DNA of 46,007 bases from Spirochaetota bacterium (GCA_029547205.1 JAKPPT010000151.1:1-46007); one strand, 5' to 3'. Positions 16,046 to 24,722 are shown, counted from the stretch's first letter. Program-made: numbers and translations. The notes: generated from the letters alone by a model not told the origin.

Positions 16046-16755
16046 AAAAAAGAATAACCATTTCTTTAGTTGTAATTTTCTTTTTTTGCATAAGCATCCT
16101 TGCAGAGTCAAAAATTGAAATAAAGTTGGGGGTGACTCCTGGTATGGGAGAGCCAATCCGCAAGCTGTTTGTTGAGCTCTATAGTGAAGCAGGCGTGAAT
16201 GCTGTTATTAAAGAGCTTCCTACTGCCAGACTCATGAATGAATTTGACAAAGGCACAATTGATGCTGTGCTCTTTGCGTCAGATTATGCTATAAAAAAAA
16301 GACACCGAGCGATTACCATAGGATTGGAGGAGGGGAACCCATTATTTACTTTCAAACTTTATGGGTATGTATTATCAACTCGAATAGCTGAATTTAACAA
16401 AGCTATAACATATAAAAATTATGCAATTGCATATATTCAGGGGAACCAGGCACATGAAAATGCAATTACCGAGCTTGGTGCAAAGCCAGTACCTGTTCTA
16501 GATTATGGTAATGCACTCAATATGCTTGTAGCTGGAAGAGTAGACATGATATTTGCAGTTCCTGGTGCGTTAATTGATTATTTTGCACTAACTGGTATTA
16601 ATAGCAAATTAGTAGCGATGACACAAAAACCTCTTGCTGCATTTAACTATTTTCATGTTCTTGATAGACAATATTGGGATTTAGCAAAAAAACTTCAAAT
16701 TGTTTTCAAACATACCGAAGAAAAAATAAAAAAAATATTTAGTGGTTCGCAGTAA
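16042..16755 (+). CDS. Periplasmic solute-binding protein (family 3-like)
   Basis: A 237-residue protein with an N-terminal signal peptide (basic MKKR, hydrophobic core, cleavage near LAES). The rest reads like a small extracellular solute-binding protein: an N-terminal strand and loop around VTPGMGEPIRKL, PTARLMNEFDKGTIDAVLF, a central AYIQGNQAHENAI, and LVAGRVDMIFAVPGAL, where binding proteins carry a helix that reports the bound state. No membrane permease or ATPase is encoded next to it, so it may feed a sensor or an unlinked transporter. It overlaps the GNAT-like gene by four bases. Confidence 0.7.
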   Translation: MKKRITISLVVIFFFCISILAESKIEIKLGVTPGMGEPIRKLFVELYSEAGVNAVIKELPTARLMNEFDKGTIDAVLFASDYAIKKRHRAITIGLEEGNPLFTFKLYGYVLSTRIAEFNKAITYKNYAIAYIQGNQAHENAITELGAKPVPVLDYGNALNMLVAGRVDMIFAVPGALIDYFALTGINSKLVAMTQKPLAAFNYFHVLDRQYWDLAKKLQIVFKHTEEKIKKIFSGSQ

Positions 16756-16764
16756 GTTTCAGTA

Positions 16765-17808
16765 TTAATCAGTGTCTGCGTTATCATCGTATATTTTTTC
16801 GAATTCTTTATGGTGTTTCCTGAATACCAGCACAAGCGAAGGGTCGAAGTGTGTTCCGCTTCCCTGCATAATTAAATCATATGTTTCCTGGTGGTTTTTA
16901 GGTTCTTTATAGGAGCGTTTCATTCGGAGCGCATCGTATACATCTGCAATAGCAACAATGCGTGCAGAGAGTGGAATCATGTCTTTTTCTAGGTTATATG
17001 GATATCCTGTTCCATCCCAGCGTTCATGATGTGACTGTGCAATTTCTTTTGCCATAGGGTTTGGATATGCAGAAAGTATGAACGCACCATTGATGGTGTG
17101 TTCCTTCATGATTTTCCATTCGAAATCGGTTAATGAGCCTTTTTTGTTTAAAATATCATCGGGCGTACCAATTTTTCCTACATCATGCATTGCAGCAAGG
17201 AATCCGATGTTATCAACAAAATCAACATCAACAAGTATATCCAGGTTTTCATCATAGAGGGCTTTTGCAAGCACAGTAGCATAGAGGTTTACCCGTTCAA
17301 TGTGTTTCCCGGTGTCATTATCTTTAAGTTTAGAAGCATCAAGGAGTCCTTTGAACATAACATATACAAATCCTTGCATCTCAACGGTGAAATCATCGAG
17401 AATAACAATCCAGCTTTGTGGTTCTCTTGTTTCTTTAGAAAAAAGATACGGCATAATCTGCATTTTTGTAATACTAGCGTGAATATCGCGTGCTTTATGC
17501 TCAAGCGTTCCAGACCAAGAATAGTTGCGATTTTTATTTTTCATACACCTGTAAATATCAGCTAGTTCTTCAGGTTTTAATATTCGTGAAAAAGTATTTA
17601 AAAAATGTTTTGTTTCCGTGTATTGATATTTAATAAGGAGGTTTTTGTATAATTCATTAAAATATATGTATGTTAAATCTTTTGATATAATAGCGAGCGG
17701 CATAGCAATACTTTTATAGAGCGTTACTAATTGTTCTTTGCATGAATCATCATTTGTGTTGTATGTTTCAGTTTTCTGTTGCATTATTTTTTTGTGCCTC
17801 TTCTGCAT
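16765..17808 (-). CDS. HD-GYP domain protein, probable cyclic di-GMP phosphodiesterase
   Basis: A 347-residue cytoplasmic protein. Residues about 25-140 look like a PAS-type sensor (LAIISKDLTYIYFNELY, then WSGTLEHK and IVILDDF). Residues about 160-340 form an HD-GYP domain: DNDTGKHIERV, the metal-binding HD in MHDVGKIGTPDDI (His208, Asp209), and the complete HHERWDGTGYP (260-270). It should degrade cyclic di-GMP, the messenger read by PilZ proteins such as the one at 19.3 kb. The start overlaps the end of tsaB; the second ATG at 17784 is equally possible and neither has a good ribosome binding site. Confidence 0.88.
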   Translation of the reverse strand: MQKRHKKIMQQKTETYNTNDDSCKEQLVTLYKSIAMPLAIISKDLTYIYFNELYKNLLIKYQYTETKHFLNTFSRILKPEELADIYRCMKNKNRNYSWSGTLEHKARDIHASITKMQIMPYLFSKETREPQSWIVILDDFTVEMQGFVYVMFKGLLDASKLKDNDTGKHIERVNLYATVLAKALYDENLDILVDVDFVDNIGFLAAMHDVGKIGTPDDILNKKGSLTDFEWKIMKEHTINGAFILSAYPNPMAKEIAQSHHERWDGTGYPYNLEKDMIPLSARIVAIADVYDALRMKRSYKEPKNHQETYDLIMQGSGTHFDPSLVLVFRKHHKEFEKIYDDNADTD

Positions 17809-18511
17809 CGCTTAACCGCAGGTAATCTGGTCCTGCTTGTTCATCTGCCGGGCCTTGTTCGTGATATATTTTTTCTGCAAGTATGAGCACGTTATGAACA
17901 GCACTTGTATGGTGATTGGGAGAGACCATATACCCAGGGTAATCTAATACAGCATGTTCTATGAGATCTGCGTCGGGACCGGTAAACAGTACCTGCGATT
18001 CTCCCATTACTTCCTGTAAAACAGCAGAAAGTGGAGCATCGAACGGTCCTTTCATTCTTAGACCATGTTTATAGACAGCAAAATAAAAATGTCCTCGCTT
18101 TGCATCAATGAGTGGTACTACGACCGGGCTAACCTGTTCAAAACCCCATGCATATGCATCGAGTGTCGGGACAAACACATATGGCTTTTGCTTGCTAAAA
18201 GAAAACCCTTTTATAGTAGCAGCAGCAATTCTGAGACCGGTAAACGAACCTGGTCCTCCCGTACAGGCAAAAAGATCGATATCATCGATATCAAGCCCTG
18301 CTTCTTCGAGGCAGTAAGCCACTCCCTGTACTATCCGCTCTGCATGACGATATCCTGCATCAATATGTACCTGGACAACACCTGGTAGAGGGCTATGTCC
18401 TTCCTGTGATGAGTACGGGTGTTTTGGATGCTGAGCACTTTTTTGGTTGGTACCTCTATATACTCCAATGCCAAGTACAGCTGTGGAACAATCAAGTGCT
18501 AAAATGTTCAT
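17768..18511 (-). CDS. tsaB: tRNA threonylcarbamoyladenosine biosynthesis protein TsaB
   Basis: A 247-residue member of the ASKHA family. It begins MNILALDCSTAVLGIGVY and contains the diagnostic GPGSFTGLRIAAATIKGF motif. TsaB is the scaffold that pairs with TsaD and binds TsaE in the complex that makes t6A37 of ANN-decoding tRNAs. The start at 18511 was chosen because it matches the family N-terminus and has AAAGG upstream; it lies inside the last 20 bases of tsaE. Confidence 0.92.
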   Translation of the reverse strand: MNILALDCSTAVLGIGVYRGTNQKSAQHPKHPYSSQEGHSPLPGVVQVHIDAGYRHAERIVQGVAYCLEEAGLDIDDIDLFACTGGPGSFTGLRIAAATIKGFSFSKQKPYVFVPTLDAYAWGFEQVSPVVVPLIDAKRGHFYFAVYKHGLRMKGPFDAPLSAVLQEVMGESQVLFTGPDADLIEHAVLDYPGYMVSPNHHTSAVHNVLILAEKIYHEQGPADEQAGPDYLRLSDAEEAQKNNATEN

Positions 18512-18944
18512 GCAGACACCTTTCGAGTTTTTCATGTTGAATGGTGATAATCCGTTTTTCCATTCCTGAGTGTTCGAGCGTTATGAACACGGTATCAACA
18601 GGCAGGAGTGAAGCAACTTTTTCACTCCATTCAATGACACAGACACCATCAGAATAAATATAGTGAGATGCATCAATAAGTTCAAATTCATCTACTCCGC
18701 CCAGACGATACACATCGATATGGTAGAGTGGCAGTGTTCCGCTATATTCATTCACAATAGTGTATGTAGGGCTCGTTATTGCTGTGTCTATACCGAGCGC
18801 TTGTGCTATCCCTTTTGTTAAGGTAGTTTTTCCTAATCCCAAGCCACCTCGCAAAGCGCAAACCATGCCCGCCCATGCACAGGATCCAATTTTTGCTCCA
18901 ATTACTTCGGTTTCATAGGTCGATGAAGAAAGTATGCGTATCAG
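18492..18944 (-). CDS. tsaE: tRNA threonylcarbamoyladenosine biosynthesis ATPase TsaE, probable CTG start
   Basis: The P-loop GGLGLGKTT, the SPTYTIVNEY block, YHIDVYRL and VCVIEWSEKV identify TsaE, the ATPase that resets the TsaB-TsaD complex. The first in-frame ATG (18866) would leave 124 residues and put the start immediately before the P-loop, cutting off the usual N-terminal region. The frame continues upstream through residues that fit that region (IRILSSSTYETEVIGAKIG) to a CTG at 18944, which overlaps the stop of the preceding gene as CTGA and has GGGAG about seven bases upstream. This gives 150 residues, the usual family length. No ATG, GTG or TTG exists at that position. Confidence 0.85.
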   Translation of the reverse strand: MIRILSSSTYETEVIGAKIGSCAWAGMVCALRGGLGLGKTTLTKGIAQALGIDTAITSPTYTIVNEYSGTLPLYHIDVYRLGGVDEFELIDASHYIYSDGVCVIEWSEKVASLLPVDTVFITLEHSGMEKRIITIQHEKLERCLHEHFST

Positions 18945-19201
18945 GGTAGTGCTCCCTTTTCCATTAGCTTGCGAATATGCTGCTTTACTGCAGAAATGAC
19001 AGGCAGCATGGGATAATCAAGTTCTTCCTGAATATCAATTTTAATTTCTTCTGGTCCCATTGGTTTGTGTTCGATGGTAAATGACAGCGGACTGCTGATT
19101 GTTTGTTGCATAATCTCCATAGTAATGGTTCCAAGATATTCTTTTCGATAATGGAGTGGGCTTTCTTTTTTCTTTAAGTCTGATATATCGATAATTTTCA
19201 T
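18941..19201 (-). CDS. Conserved-looking small protein of unknown function, 86 residues
   Basis: I do not recognise this protein. It is cytoplasmic and begins MKIIDISDLKKKESPLHYRKEYLG, with a central MGPEEIKIDIQEELDYPMLP segment and a basic helical end. It is the first gene of the tsaE-tsaB-HD-GYP operon, and its stop overlaps the proposed tsaE start. Its promoter predicts a transcript starting at the A of its ATG, so it may be translated from a leaderless message; there is no Shine-Dalgarno sequence. Confidence 0.65.
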   Translation of the reverse strand: MKIIDISDLKKKESPLHYRKEYLGTITMEIMQQTISSPLSFTIEHKPMGPEEIKIDIQEELDYPMLPVISAVKQHIRKLMEKGALP

Positions 19202-19207
19202 AGTATA

Positions 19208-19236
19208 ATTGTAGTATTCAAGCTCACAATGGTCAA
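19208..19236 (-). promoter_or_regulatory. Promoter of the tsaE-tsaB operon, leaderless layout
   Basis: On the minus strand TTGACC (19236-19231), a 17-base spacer and TACAAT (19213-19208) are followed by exactly six bases before the ATG at 19201. The expected start is therefore the first base of the start codon. Confidence 0.7.
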
Positions 19237-19279
19237 GAATGTAATTCTAATGTAATCATGCTATCTGAAAAGTGATTTT

Positions 19280-19295
19280 TTGTATACGTATACAA
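19280..19295. promoter_or_regulatory. Perfect 16-base palindrome upstream of the tsa operon promoter
   Basis: TTGTATACGTATACAA reads the same on both strands. It lies about 44 bases upstream of the -35 box of the tsaE-tsaB operon and 16 bases after the PilZ gene stop. It could be a dimeric repressor or activator site; it is too AT-rich and has too short a loop to be a good terminator. Confidence 0.4.
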
Positions 19296-19310
19296 TTCCT
19301 GATAAAATGT

Positions 19311-20411
19311 TTACAGGTATCCATATACCAGTGCGTATATTTCATTGGTAGTTTTTGGATCGATTTTGATAAACTTTGCATGGTATAAAAAGCCATTTTT
19401 AATACGGTTCACGCGAACAATCGAAATATATGCTAACCGTCGTCCCATCCCCGGATTGAATTCAATTTTTATAATATCGCCTGGCATCATGGAAAGTGTG
19501 GAATGAAATGAAACACCACCTGCAGAGATATCAGTTAAAATGCCTGGAAGCGGTGTAGTATCGCTTTGCAGGATCTTTTTTGTGCTATTTCCCGAGCTTA
19601 TGGTTTTTACTACTGTTCTGTACAACGAACATTCCATGCGGACAGTTTTTCTATCATGTTTGCGATAGGGAAGTGCTGTAATGGTATGGGTGTGTTTGAG
19701 CTTAAGCATTGCTGTTGCTTTGCTTTTAATCTTATCCGTAATTTTTGTTTTAAATTGAAAGCCCGCATGATTTCCTGTATAAAAGTAAACAGTAAGTTTG
19801 GTTCCTGAAGGAAATTTTATGAAATCGCCAAACGCATCACGAGGATATTCAACATAGAGCCCATCAGATTCATTTGCCAGGAGAATAGTTGCATAATGAG
19901 CATCACGGTTTGTTACAAGCGAGAGAGGTGTCAGTTTTGGTATTTCATGAGTTGACCGTAAAGTTTTTGATGCGTGCAGTCTAAAACTGTGCGCTTCTCG
20001 AATCATAAAGAGTTTCTTTTTTAATTCTTCCGCTTCCTGTTCAGTTTTCGAGTTTTTCTCTATATAGTGATAGATATCTCTTAAAAATCTATCAAATTTA
20101 TTTTTATCTTTGAGTATGTCCCTGTAGTTATATACCGCAAGCTTTTGTGCATAAAAAGCGAGAAATTCAGATTCAATACCAGAGAAGCCTGAAGATTGTG
20201 CAGAGCGCTGTAGACTCCTCTGGCTGACCTGTTTGGGGGTTAGCGATTTGCTTGTGTTCGATTCCTTTGACTTTTTTATGAGATAGCTAATGAGTGCATA
20301 TACGAGAATAACTGCAAAAAGAACAAGGATGACAATTAATAGCAGACGTACATCACTTGAAGATTCTGCGGTATCTTTCCAGAAATACGTTATTTGAAAA
20401 AGCGGCATCAT
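19311..20411 (-). CDS. Membrane-anchored PilZ domain protein
   Basis: A 366-residue protein with one transmembrane segment near the N-terminus (about 22-45) and a long basic linker. The C-terminal third is a PilZ domain with the cyclic di-GMP signature: an arginine-rich YRKHDRKTVRMEC start and DISAGGVSFHS, the D-x-S-x-x-G motif. The middle resembles the YcgR-N-like region that precedes PilZ in flagellar brakes. It closes the flagellar block after fliD, so it probably tunes motility in response to cyclic di-GMP. The first ATG overlaps the upstream stop (ATGA); a second ATG at 20408 has better spacing from AAGGG. Confidence 0.83.
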   Translation of the reverse strand: MMPLFQITYFWKDTAESSSDVRLLLIVILVLFAVILVYALISYLIKKSKESNTSKSLTPKQVSQRSLQRSAQSSGFSGIESEFLAFYAQKLAVYNYRDILKDKNKFDRFLRDIYHYIEKNSKTEQEAEELKKKLFMIREAHSFRLHASKTLRSTHEIPKLTPLSLVTNRDAHYATILLANESDGLYVEYPRDAFGDFIKFPSGTKLTVYFYTGNHAGFQFKTKITDKIKSKATAMLKLKHTHTITALPYRKHDRKTVRMECSLYRTVVKTISSGNSTKKILQSDTTPLPGILTDISAGGVSFHSTLSMMPGDIIKIEFNPGMGRRLAYISIVRVNRIKNGFLYHAKFIKIDPKTTNEIYALVYGYL

Positions 20412-21265
20412 ATACCCTTATCACTATACATTTTGAAGGATGCAAACAATGCTTCCAATTTAGGCAAGATCTCATATTCTATAAGATCACCGAGAAGCAC
20501 TGTATCTTTATTTTCAAATGCTGCAATAAGCTCATTAAGATTTTTATTAAAGTTTTCAAAAAACACCGAAAGTTTTTCATCATTGATTACGGGCTCGTTA
20601 GCAATGCGCAAGGTAATGAAAAACCCAGGCATAATCCGTATTACTTTATTAATAATTTCTATGAGTAATGTTATGTTGCGTATGGCTTCCTGCTCTTTGC
20701 CTGTTTGCAATAAAACAGATGTGTTAGCCAGATCACTGCGAAGTCGTTCAAAAAGTTGAGCGCCAGCTTGCATTGCTTCCACAGGCTGAATACACTCATC
20801 AAGCCGTTCCTTAAAAAAGAGCGATAATTCTCTACATCGTTTCATTTTTTCTGTAGCTGACAAAGCTTGAGGATTCTGTATCATGCTGCCAATGCTTTCT
20901 AAAAACGAACACTCTTCTGCAGAAAAGAATGATGTAAATGTTTTTGAGAAACCCTCCCATGATGATTGGATCTGTGAAATATCCTCATCACCTTCCAGTA
21001 CAATAAGAATGTTGAGAATCGTACTAATCGCTTTTGCTTTGATATCAGATACAGCTTCGGTTGTTACCGAAAGATTGTCATTCTCTTTGAGAATTTGTTC
21101 TGCATAGGAATCAAAGTTTGTGTGAATTTCGTTATTATTCAAACTAATTCCTGTAATGACAAAATTGATTTTTTCAAGATCTCTGTCAATATTTTGTACA
21201 ACCTGTCGTACTGATTTCCCAATGAAATCAAATTCAACGGGTGTTTCATTGATAAGTATGCTCAT
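20408..21265 (-). CDS. Unknown protein between FliD and the PilZ protein
   Basis: A 285-residue cytoplasmic, strongly helical protein. I do not recognise a family. It starts with a small beta-rich segment (MSILINETPVEFDFIGKSVRQVV) and then consists of helices with leucine and phenylalanine spacing suited to coiled coils or helical bundles, including RIMPGFFITLRIANE. Its position directly after fliD, the usual place of a filament-cap chaperone, suggests a flagellar chaperone or regulator, but there is no sequence proof. AAGGAG lies about nine bases before the ATG. Confidence 0.7.
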   Translation of the reverse strand: MSILINETPVEFDFIGKSVRQVVQNIDRDLEKINFVITGISLNNNEIHTNFDSYAEQILKENDNLSVTTEAVSDIKAKAISTILNILIVLEGDEDISQIQSSWEGFSKTFTSFFSAEECSFLESIGSMIQNPQALSATEKMKRCRELSLFFKERLDECIQPVEAMQAGAQLFERLRSDLANTSVLLQTGKEQEAIRNITLLIEIINKVIRIMPGFFITLRIANEPVINDEKLSVFFENFNKNLNELIAAFENKDTVLLGDLIEYEILPKLEALFASFKMYSDKGI

Positions 21266-21280
21266 ACCTGCTGCTCCTTG

Positions 21281-23284
21281 CTAATTGCCGTTTTGTTTGC
21301 CAAAATTATCCCATGCACCAGATGTCTGCTCAAGTTGTCCGAGCGCTCCTTCCATAAGGCCATATTTGCGCTTGAGTTCTTCTTCTTTTTTTGCAAGCTG
21401 AGCAGTTAAGGTATCGATGAGTTTTTTTTGGTCTGCTATCAATGTGTCAAATGTCTTTAATTTTGTGGAAAAAATCCCACCTGTTTCTACGAAGGGTTTA
21501 ATGAGTGTATCCAGAGCTACTGCAACCCCGCTATCGATAACAAAATCATTATCGGTGTCAAACCCAAAGAGAGCTCTGATTCTTTCAAAATTAGTTTGCA
21601 GCGCATTATCAAGCTTTTTTTCATCGATTTCGAGGTAACCGCGGAGTTTTGCAGCATCATACCCTCCGCCTATTGATGAATTAGTTGAAATTCCGAGCAT
21701 GCTCAAAAGCATAGTTGCATCTTGTGATGGGTAAGCATTCATCATGATATTCTGCATTGATGATCGCAGTTGCGAGAGGGTAATATCCCCCTGAAAAATT
21801 CCAAGCCGCTCTTTATAAGCTTTTTTTTCATCATCTGTTAAATACTGGATTTCATTCAATACAGCTTCATCATTGCGCATGCTGATATTGATTTCTGCCA
21901 TCAGTCGGTTATACGTACCGACAAAATCAATAATAGCATTTTTTACTGCTTCCCTATCCGGTTCAACAGTAAGCTTAACAGGTTTATCGGTAACATCCTG
22001 AATGTTGAGTGTTACACCAGGAATAACATCATCTATTGTATTAGATTCACGAGTAATTTCTATACCGTTATAGACAATAATCGCATCACGGCTCGTGTCT
22101 ACAGGGTTTTTGGGCCGGTAATCCCCTGTTACGGTAGGATCAACAATACGCGCACTGTGTACAATTACATCGCGGTTTGTATTGGGGTTTTTAATGCCAA
22201 TACCAGCAAAGTTTTCTGTGTAAACTGAAAGTGGGATGGTTACTTTTTGCTTACCTGATCCTGCTGGAACAGCAGGCAGTGCTATCTGCTTGCCCGATGC
22301 ATCGAGTGCATAGAGTACTTGATTGTTGTCGACTCGGGGAGGGGGTGGTGCAGGTTGCTGCTGTGGGGGAAGCACAACATCGCTCGGAGCACTCTCGACT
22401 ACTAAACCTTGATACTCTATTGAACCGGTACCTGGAATGCTCGGTCCCAGCGGAATACCCTGCTGAGCCTGCCCGGGGCGCTCAACAAATTCGATTTCCA
22501 CTTCAAGGACAAGGTTTGAGGTAATTACCGGATTGGCAAGACGCAGTGCAGCTTCTCCGCCTGGATTAATGCGGAGGACACCGTCCTGTGTGAGCACTTT
22601 AGATGCATCGAGTACACCTGAAAGCTTTCCAGGTTGCGTTACTGAAAGGGTTTGCTCGGAACTGTTTCCTTTTACAATGAGGCCTGTCTGAAGACCGAGT
22701 GTTTCCGCTGCATTTTTAAACGATAATCGTGATTTTGAACCTGTTTTAAGAGATTCTATTACGAGGATCCGTTCATCTGCAGTAATTGGAACAAGTTGTG
22801 CTTTGAGAAGATCTGCTCCTTTTTTATTGAGTGCATCGACAAAATCTTTGAGACTGCCTCCTTGAAAATTCAATTCTACGGTTTTGTCTCCAACACCAAA
22901 GGTGTAGATGCCTGGGGAGATGGTAAAATCTTTTGATAACCTATCCGACATAAACCGATCGGCTGTAGCAACTTGTTTGATACTAATGAGATGTGTTTCG
23001 TTGAGTGCCTGTCGTGTTGCTGTAGCAGTGAGGGCCTGTTCGTTGCTGGATTTTGCAATGCGTTCATTAAATGGGTTTTGAAATGAGAAAAGATTTCGTG
23101 CTTTTTCGCGTAAATCAATAAATCTGCGGTTTATATCGAGCCAGACGGTTCTCTGAAGCTGGAGCTGCTTTAATCGAGCTTCTGCACGATCCCGAGGGAT
23201 GCGCTCCACCTTCATGAGTTCTTCTATGAGTTTCTGTGTATCATATTTACTGGTTACCCCAGGAATTGAGGTTGTGTCAGGCAT
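21281..23284 (-). CDS. fliD: Flagellar filament capping protein FliD
   Basis: A 667-residue protein, the size of spirochaetal FliD. The N-terminus (IPGVTSKYDTQKLIEELMKVERIPRDR) and the C-terminus (LDTLIKPFVETGGIFSTKLKTFD, then a coiled coil to the end) are typical of hook-associated protein 2. The middle (about 260-430) is enlarged and carries a Gln/Pro-rich linker (PPQQQPAPPPP, about 306-316). FliD caps the growing filament and helps flagellins fold; in spirochaetes the filament is periplasmic. It follows flaG by 154 bases. A hairpin covers its ribosome binding site. Confidence 0.95.
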   Translation of the reverse strand: MPDTTSIPGVTSKYDTQKLIEELMKVERIPRDRAEARLKQLQLQRTVWLDINRRFIDLREKARNLFSFQNPFNERIAKSSNEQALTATATRQALNETHLISIKQVATADRFMSDRLSKDFTISPGIYTFGVGDKTVELNFQGGSLKDFVDALNKKGADLLKAQLVPITADERILVIESLKTGSKSRLSFKNAAETLGLQTGLIVKGNSSEQTLSVTQPGKLSGVLDASKVLTQDGVLRINPGGEAALRLANPVITSNLVLEVEIEFVERPGQAQQGIPLGPSIPGTGSIEYQGLVVESAPSDVVLPPQQQPAPPPPRVDNNQVLYALDASGKQIALPAVPAGSGKQKVTIPLSVYTENFAGIGIKNPNTNRDVIVHSARIVDPTVTGDYRPKNPVDTSRDAIIVYNGIEITRESNTIDDVIPGVTLNIQDVTDKPVKLTVEPDREAVKNAIIDFVGTYNRLMAEINISMRNDEAVLNEIQYLTDDEKKAYKERLGIFQGDITLSQLRSSMQNIMMNAYPSQDATMLLSMLGISTNSSIGGGYDAAKLRGYLEIDEKKLDNALQTNFERIRALFGFDTDNDFVIDSGVAVALDTLIKPFVETGGIFSTKLKTFDTLIADQKKLIDTLTAQLAKKEEELKRKYGLMEGALGQLEQTSGAWDNFGKQNGN

Positions 23285-23293
23285 AAGTTACAG

Positions 23294-23311
23294 GAACCTC
23301 CCTCGCGGTTC
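23294..23311 (-). promoter_or_regulatory. Hairpin over the fliD ribosome binding site
   Basis: On the minus strand GAACC (23311-23307) pairs with GGTTC (23298-23294) around the loop GCGAGGGA. The Shine-Dalgarno GGGAGG lies partly in the loop and partly in the 3' arm, and the loop contains AGGGA, a fit to the A-N-GGA core bound by CsrA. It could limit fliD translation. Confidence 0.4.
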
Positions 23312-23438
23312 TTTATACTTAATACAATGCAGTGTGTCTGAATACTCTATCCGCAATTATAAGTATAGCACCACATTGTTACAGTATCCGCCTCTGGAAG
23401 CAACTTGTGAGCCTGGTTATTCTTTGGTTCAATACTTG

Positions 23439-23765
23439 TTATGCACGCTCATCAAAAAGTATACCCAGCACTTCCCTGATACGTTCGTGAACACGTTGAA
23501 GTTCAGCAGGCGGAATTTCCCTTATTACCTTATCGGTCGAAGTATCAATCACTTTAACCACTGTTTGCTCAATCTTGTCATTGTAGGAAAACGAAAGCCG
23601 CTTGTTAAACGATGCGCTCATAGTAGCAAGTTCTTGAATTACCTGCTGAATATTAGCCTGCTCCTGAATGACCTGTTTGGATTGCTCAGTAGGTTGTACT
23701 GGATTTACTTGAGGAATACTTTGTACGTTTGAACCCGAATGTATGGAAGCAATGTCCATCGACAT
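23439..23765 (-). CDS. flaG: Flagellar protein FlaG
   Basis: A 108-residue protein with the FlaG family C-terminus: FNKRLSFSYNDKI, VVKVIDTSTDKVIREIPPAEL and LGILFDERA. FlaG is a small flagellar protein often encoded between flagellin and fliD and linked to control of filament length; its exact role is unsettled. The start at 23765 follows GGAG by six bases; a second ATG two codons later is also possible. It lies 108 bases downstream of flaB1. Confidence 0.93.
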   Translation of the reverse strand: MSMDIASIHSGSNVQSIPQVNPVQPTEQSKQVIQEQANIQQVIQELATMSASFNKRLSFSYNDKIEQTVVKVIDTSTDKVIREIPPAELQRVHERIREVLGILFDERA

Positions 23766-23784
23766 AGCATGCTCCTTAAAAAGT

Positions 23785-23808
23785 AAAAAGAGGGCGGGGG
23801 CAACCCTC
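23785..23808 (-). terminator. Terminator between flaB1 and flaG
   Basis: On the minus strand GAGGG (23808-23804) pairs with CCCTC (23794-23790) and is followed by five T, ending just before the flaG ribosome binding site. It could make flagellin transcripts much more abundant than flaG-fliD transcripts. Confidence 0.55.
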
Positions 23809-23873
23809 CAATTACTAAAAACTATTCGTCCCGAAAAGACGACGTCCAGGAAGCTCTTCGGGAAGGAACGGAT

Positions 23874-24722
23874 TTATGCTAAAAGCTGCATGACAGATTG
23901 TGTTCTGGTATTTGCCTGAGCAAGCATTGCGCCACCAGCCTGAGACAGGATCTGGTTCTTAACATAGTTAACCATTTCGCTTGCCATATCAGTATCGCGG
24001 ATGCGGCTTTCAGATGCCTGCAGGTTTTCTGCAGCAATAGCGACACCCTTTGCTGCCATTTCAAAGCGATTCTGATATGCACCAAGATCTGCACGCTGTT
24101 TTGAAACAATTTTGAGCGCTGCATCAACCATACCAATTGCACGGTTAGCACTCTCTGGCGTGGAAATTGAAATCATTTCACCACTGCCCTGTGCACCCTG
24201 AAGGCCGAGTGACTGTGCAGTCATTGTGCCAATATAGATTCGCTCGTTCTGATCCATATTTGCACCAACTTGAAGCTGCATGACAGCATTTCCTTCGCGT
24301 GCAAAACGTCCCGTGAGCATATTCATGCCGTTAAACTGAGCATGGCTTGCAATTCGGTTAACTTCATCAACGAGCTGGGAGACTTCTACCTGAATCTGCA
24401 TGCGGTCTTCGGCGGTATAAATACCGTTGGCTGATTGAACTGAAAGCTCTCTCAGACGGTGCAGAATATCCTGAGTTTCCTGCAGGTATCCTTCGGTTGT
24501 TTGAATGAAGTTAACACCGTTCTGGATGTTTTTTTCAGCCTGATTCAAGCCGCGGATCTGGCTGCGGAGTTTTTCTGATACCGCAAGTCCGGAAGCATCA
24601 TCACCAGCACGGTTAATCCGCATACCTGAAGACAGCTTTTCAATGTTTTTGTTGAGCTCCAATTGAGTTACGCCCAGCGATCTGTTGGCATACATTGCGC
24701 TCATGTTGTGATTTATAATCAT
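23874..24722 (-). CDS. flaB: Flagellin, FlaB type (downstream copy)
   Basis: A 282-residue core flagellin. It begins [17 protein letters not shown] and has the conserved [30 protein letters not shown] block and the C-terminal coiled-coil [19 protein letters not shown]. Like all FlaB proteins it lacks the variable outer domains of enteric flagellins, which fits a periplasmic filament. The start at 24722 follows AAGGAGG. The upstream FlaB copy is strongly similar across both ends but differs in the middle ([19 protein letters not shown] here). The leader is about 220 bases and structured. Confidence 0.96.
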   Translation of the reverse strand: MIINHNMSAMYANRSLGVTQLELNKNIEKLSSGMRINRAGDDASGLAVSEKLRSQIRGLNQAEKNIQNGVNFIQTTEGYLQETQDILHRLRELSVQSANGIYTAEDRMQIQVEVSQLVDEVNRIASHAQFNGMNMLTGRFAREGNAVMQLQVGANMDQNERIYIGTMTAQSLGLQGAQGSGEMISISTPESANRAIGMVDAALKIVSKQRADLGAYQNRFEMAAKGVAIAAENLQASESRIRDTDMASEMVNYVKNQILSQAGGAMLAQANTRTQSVMQLLA

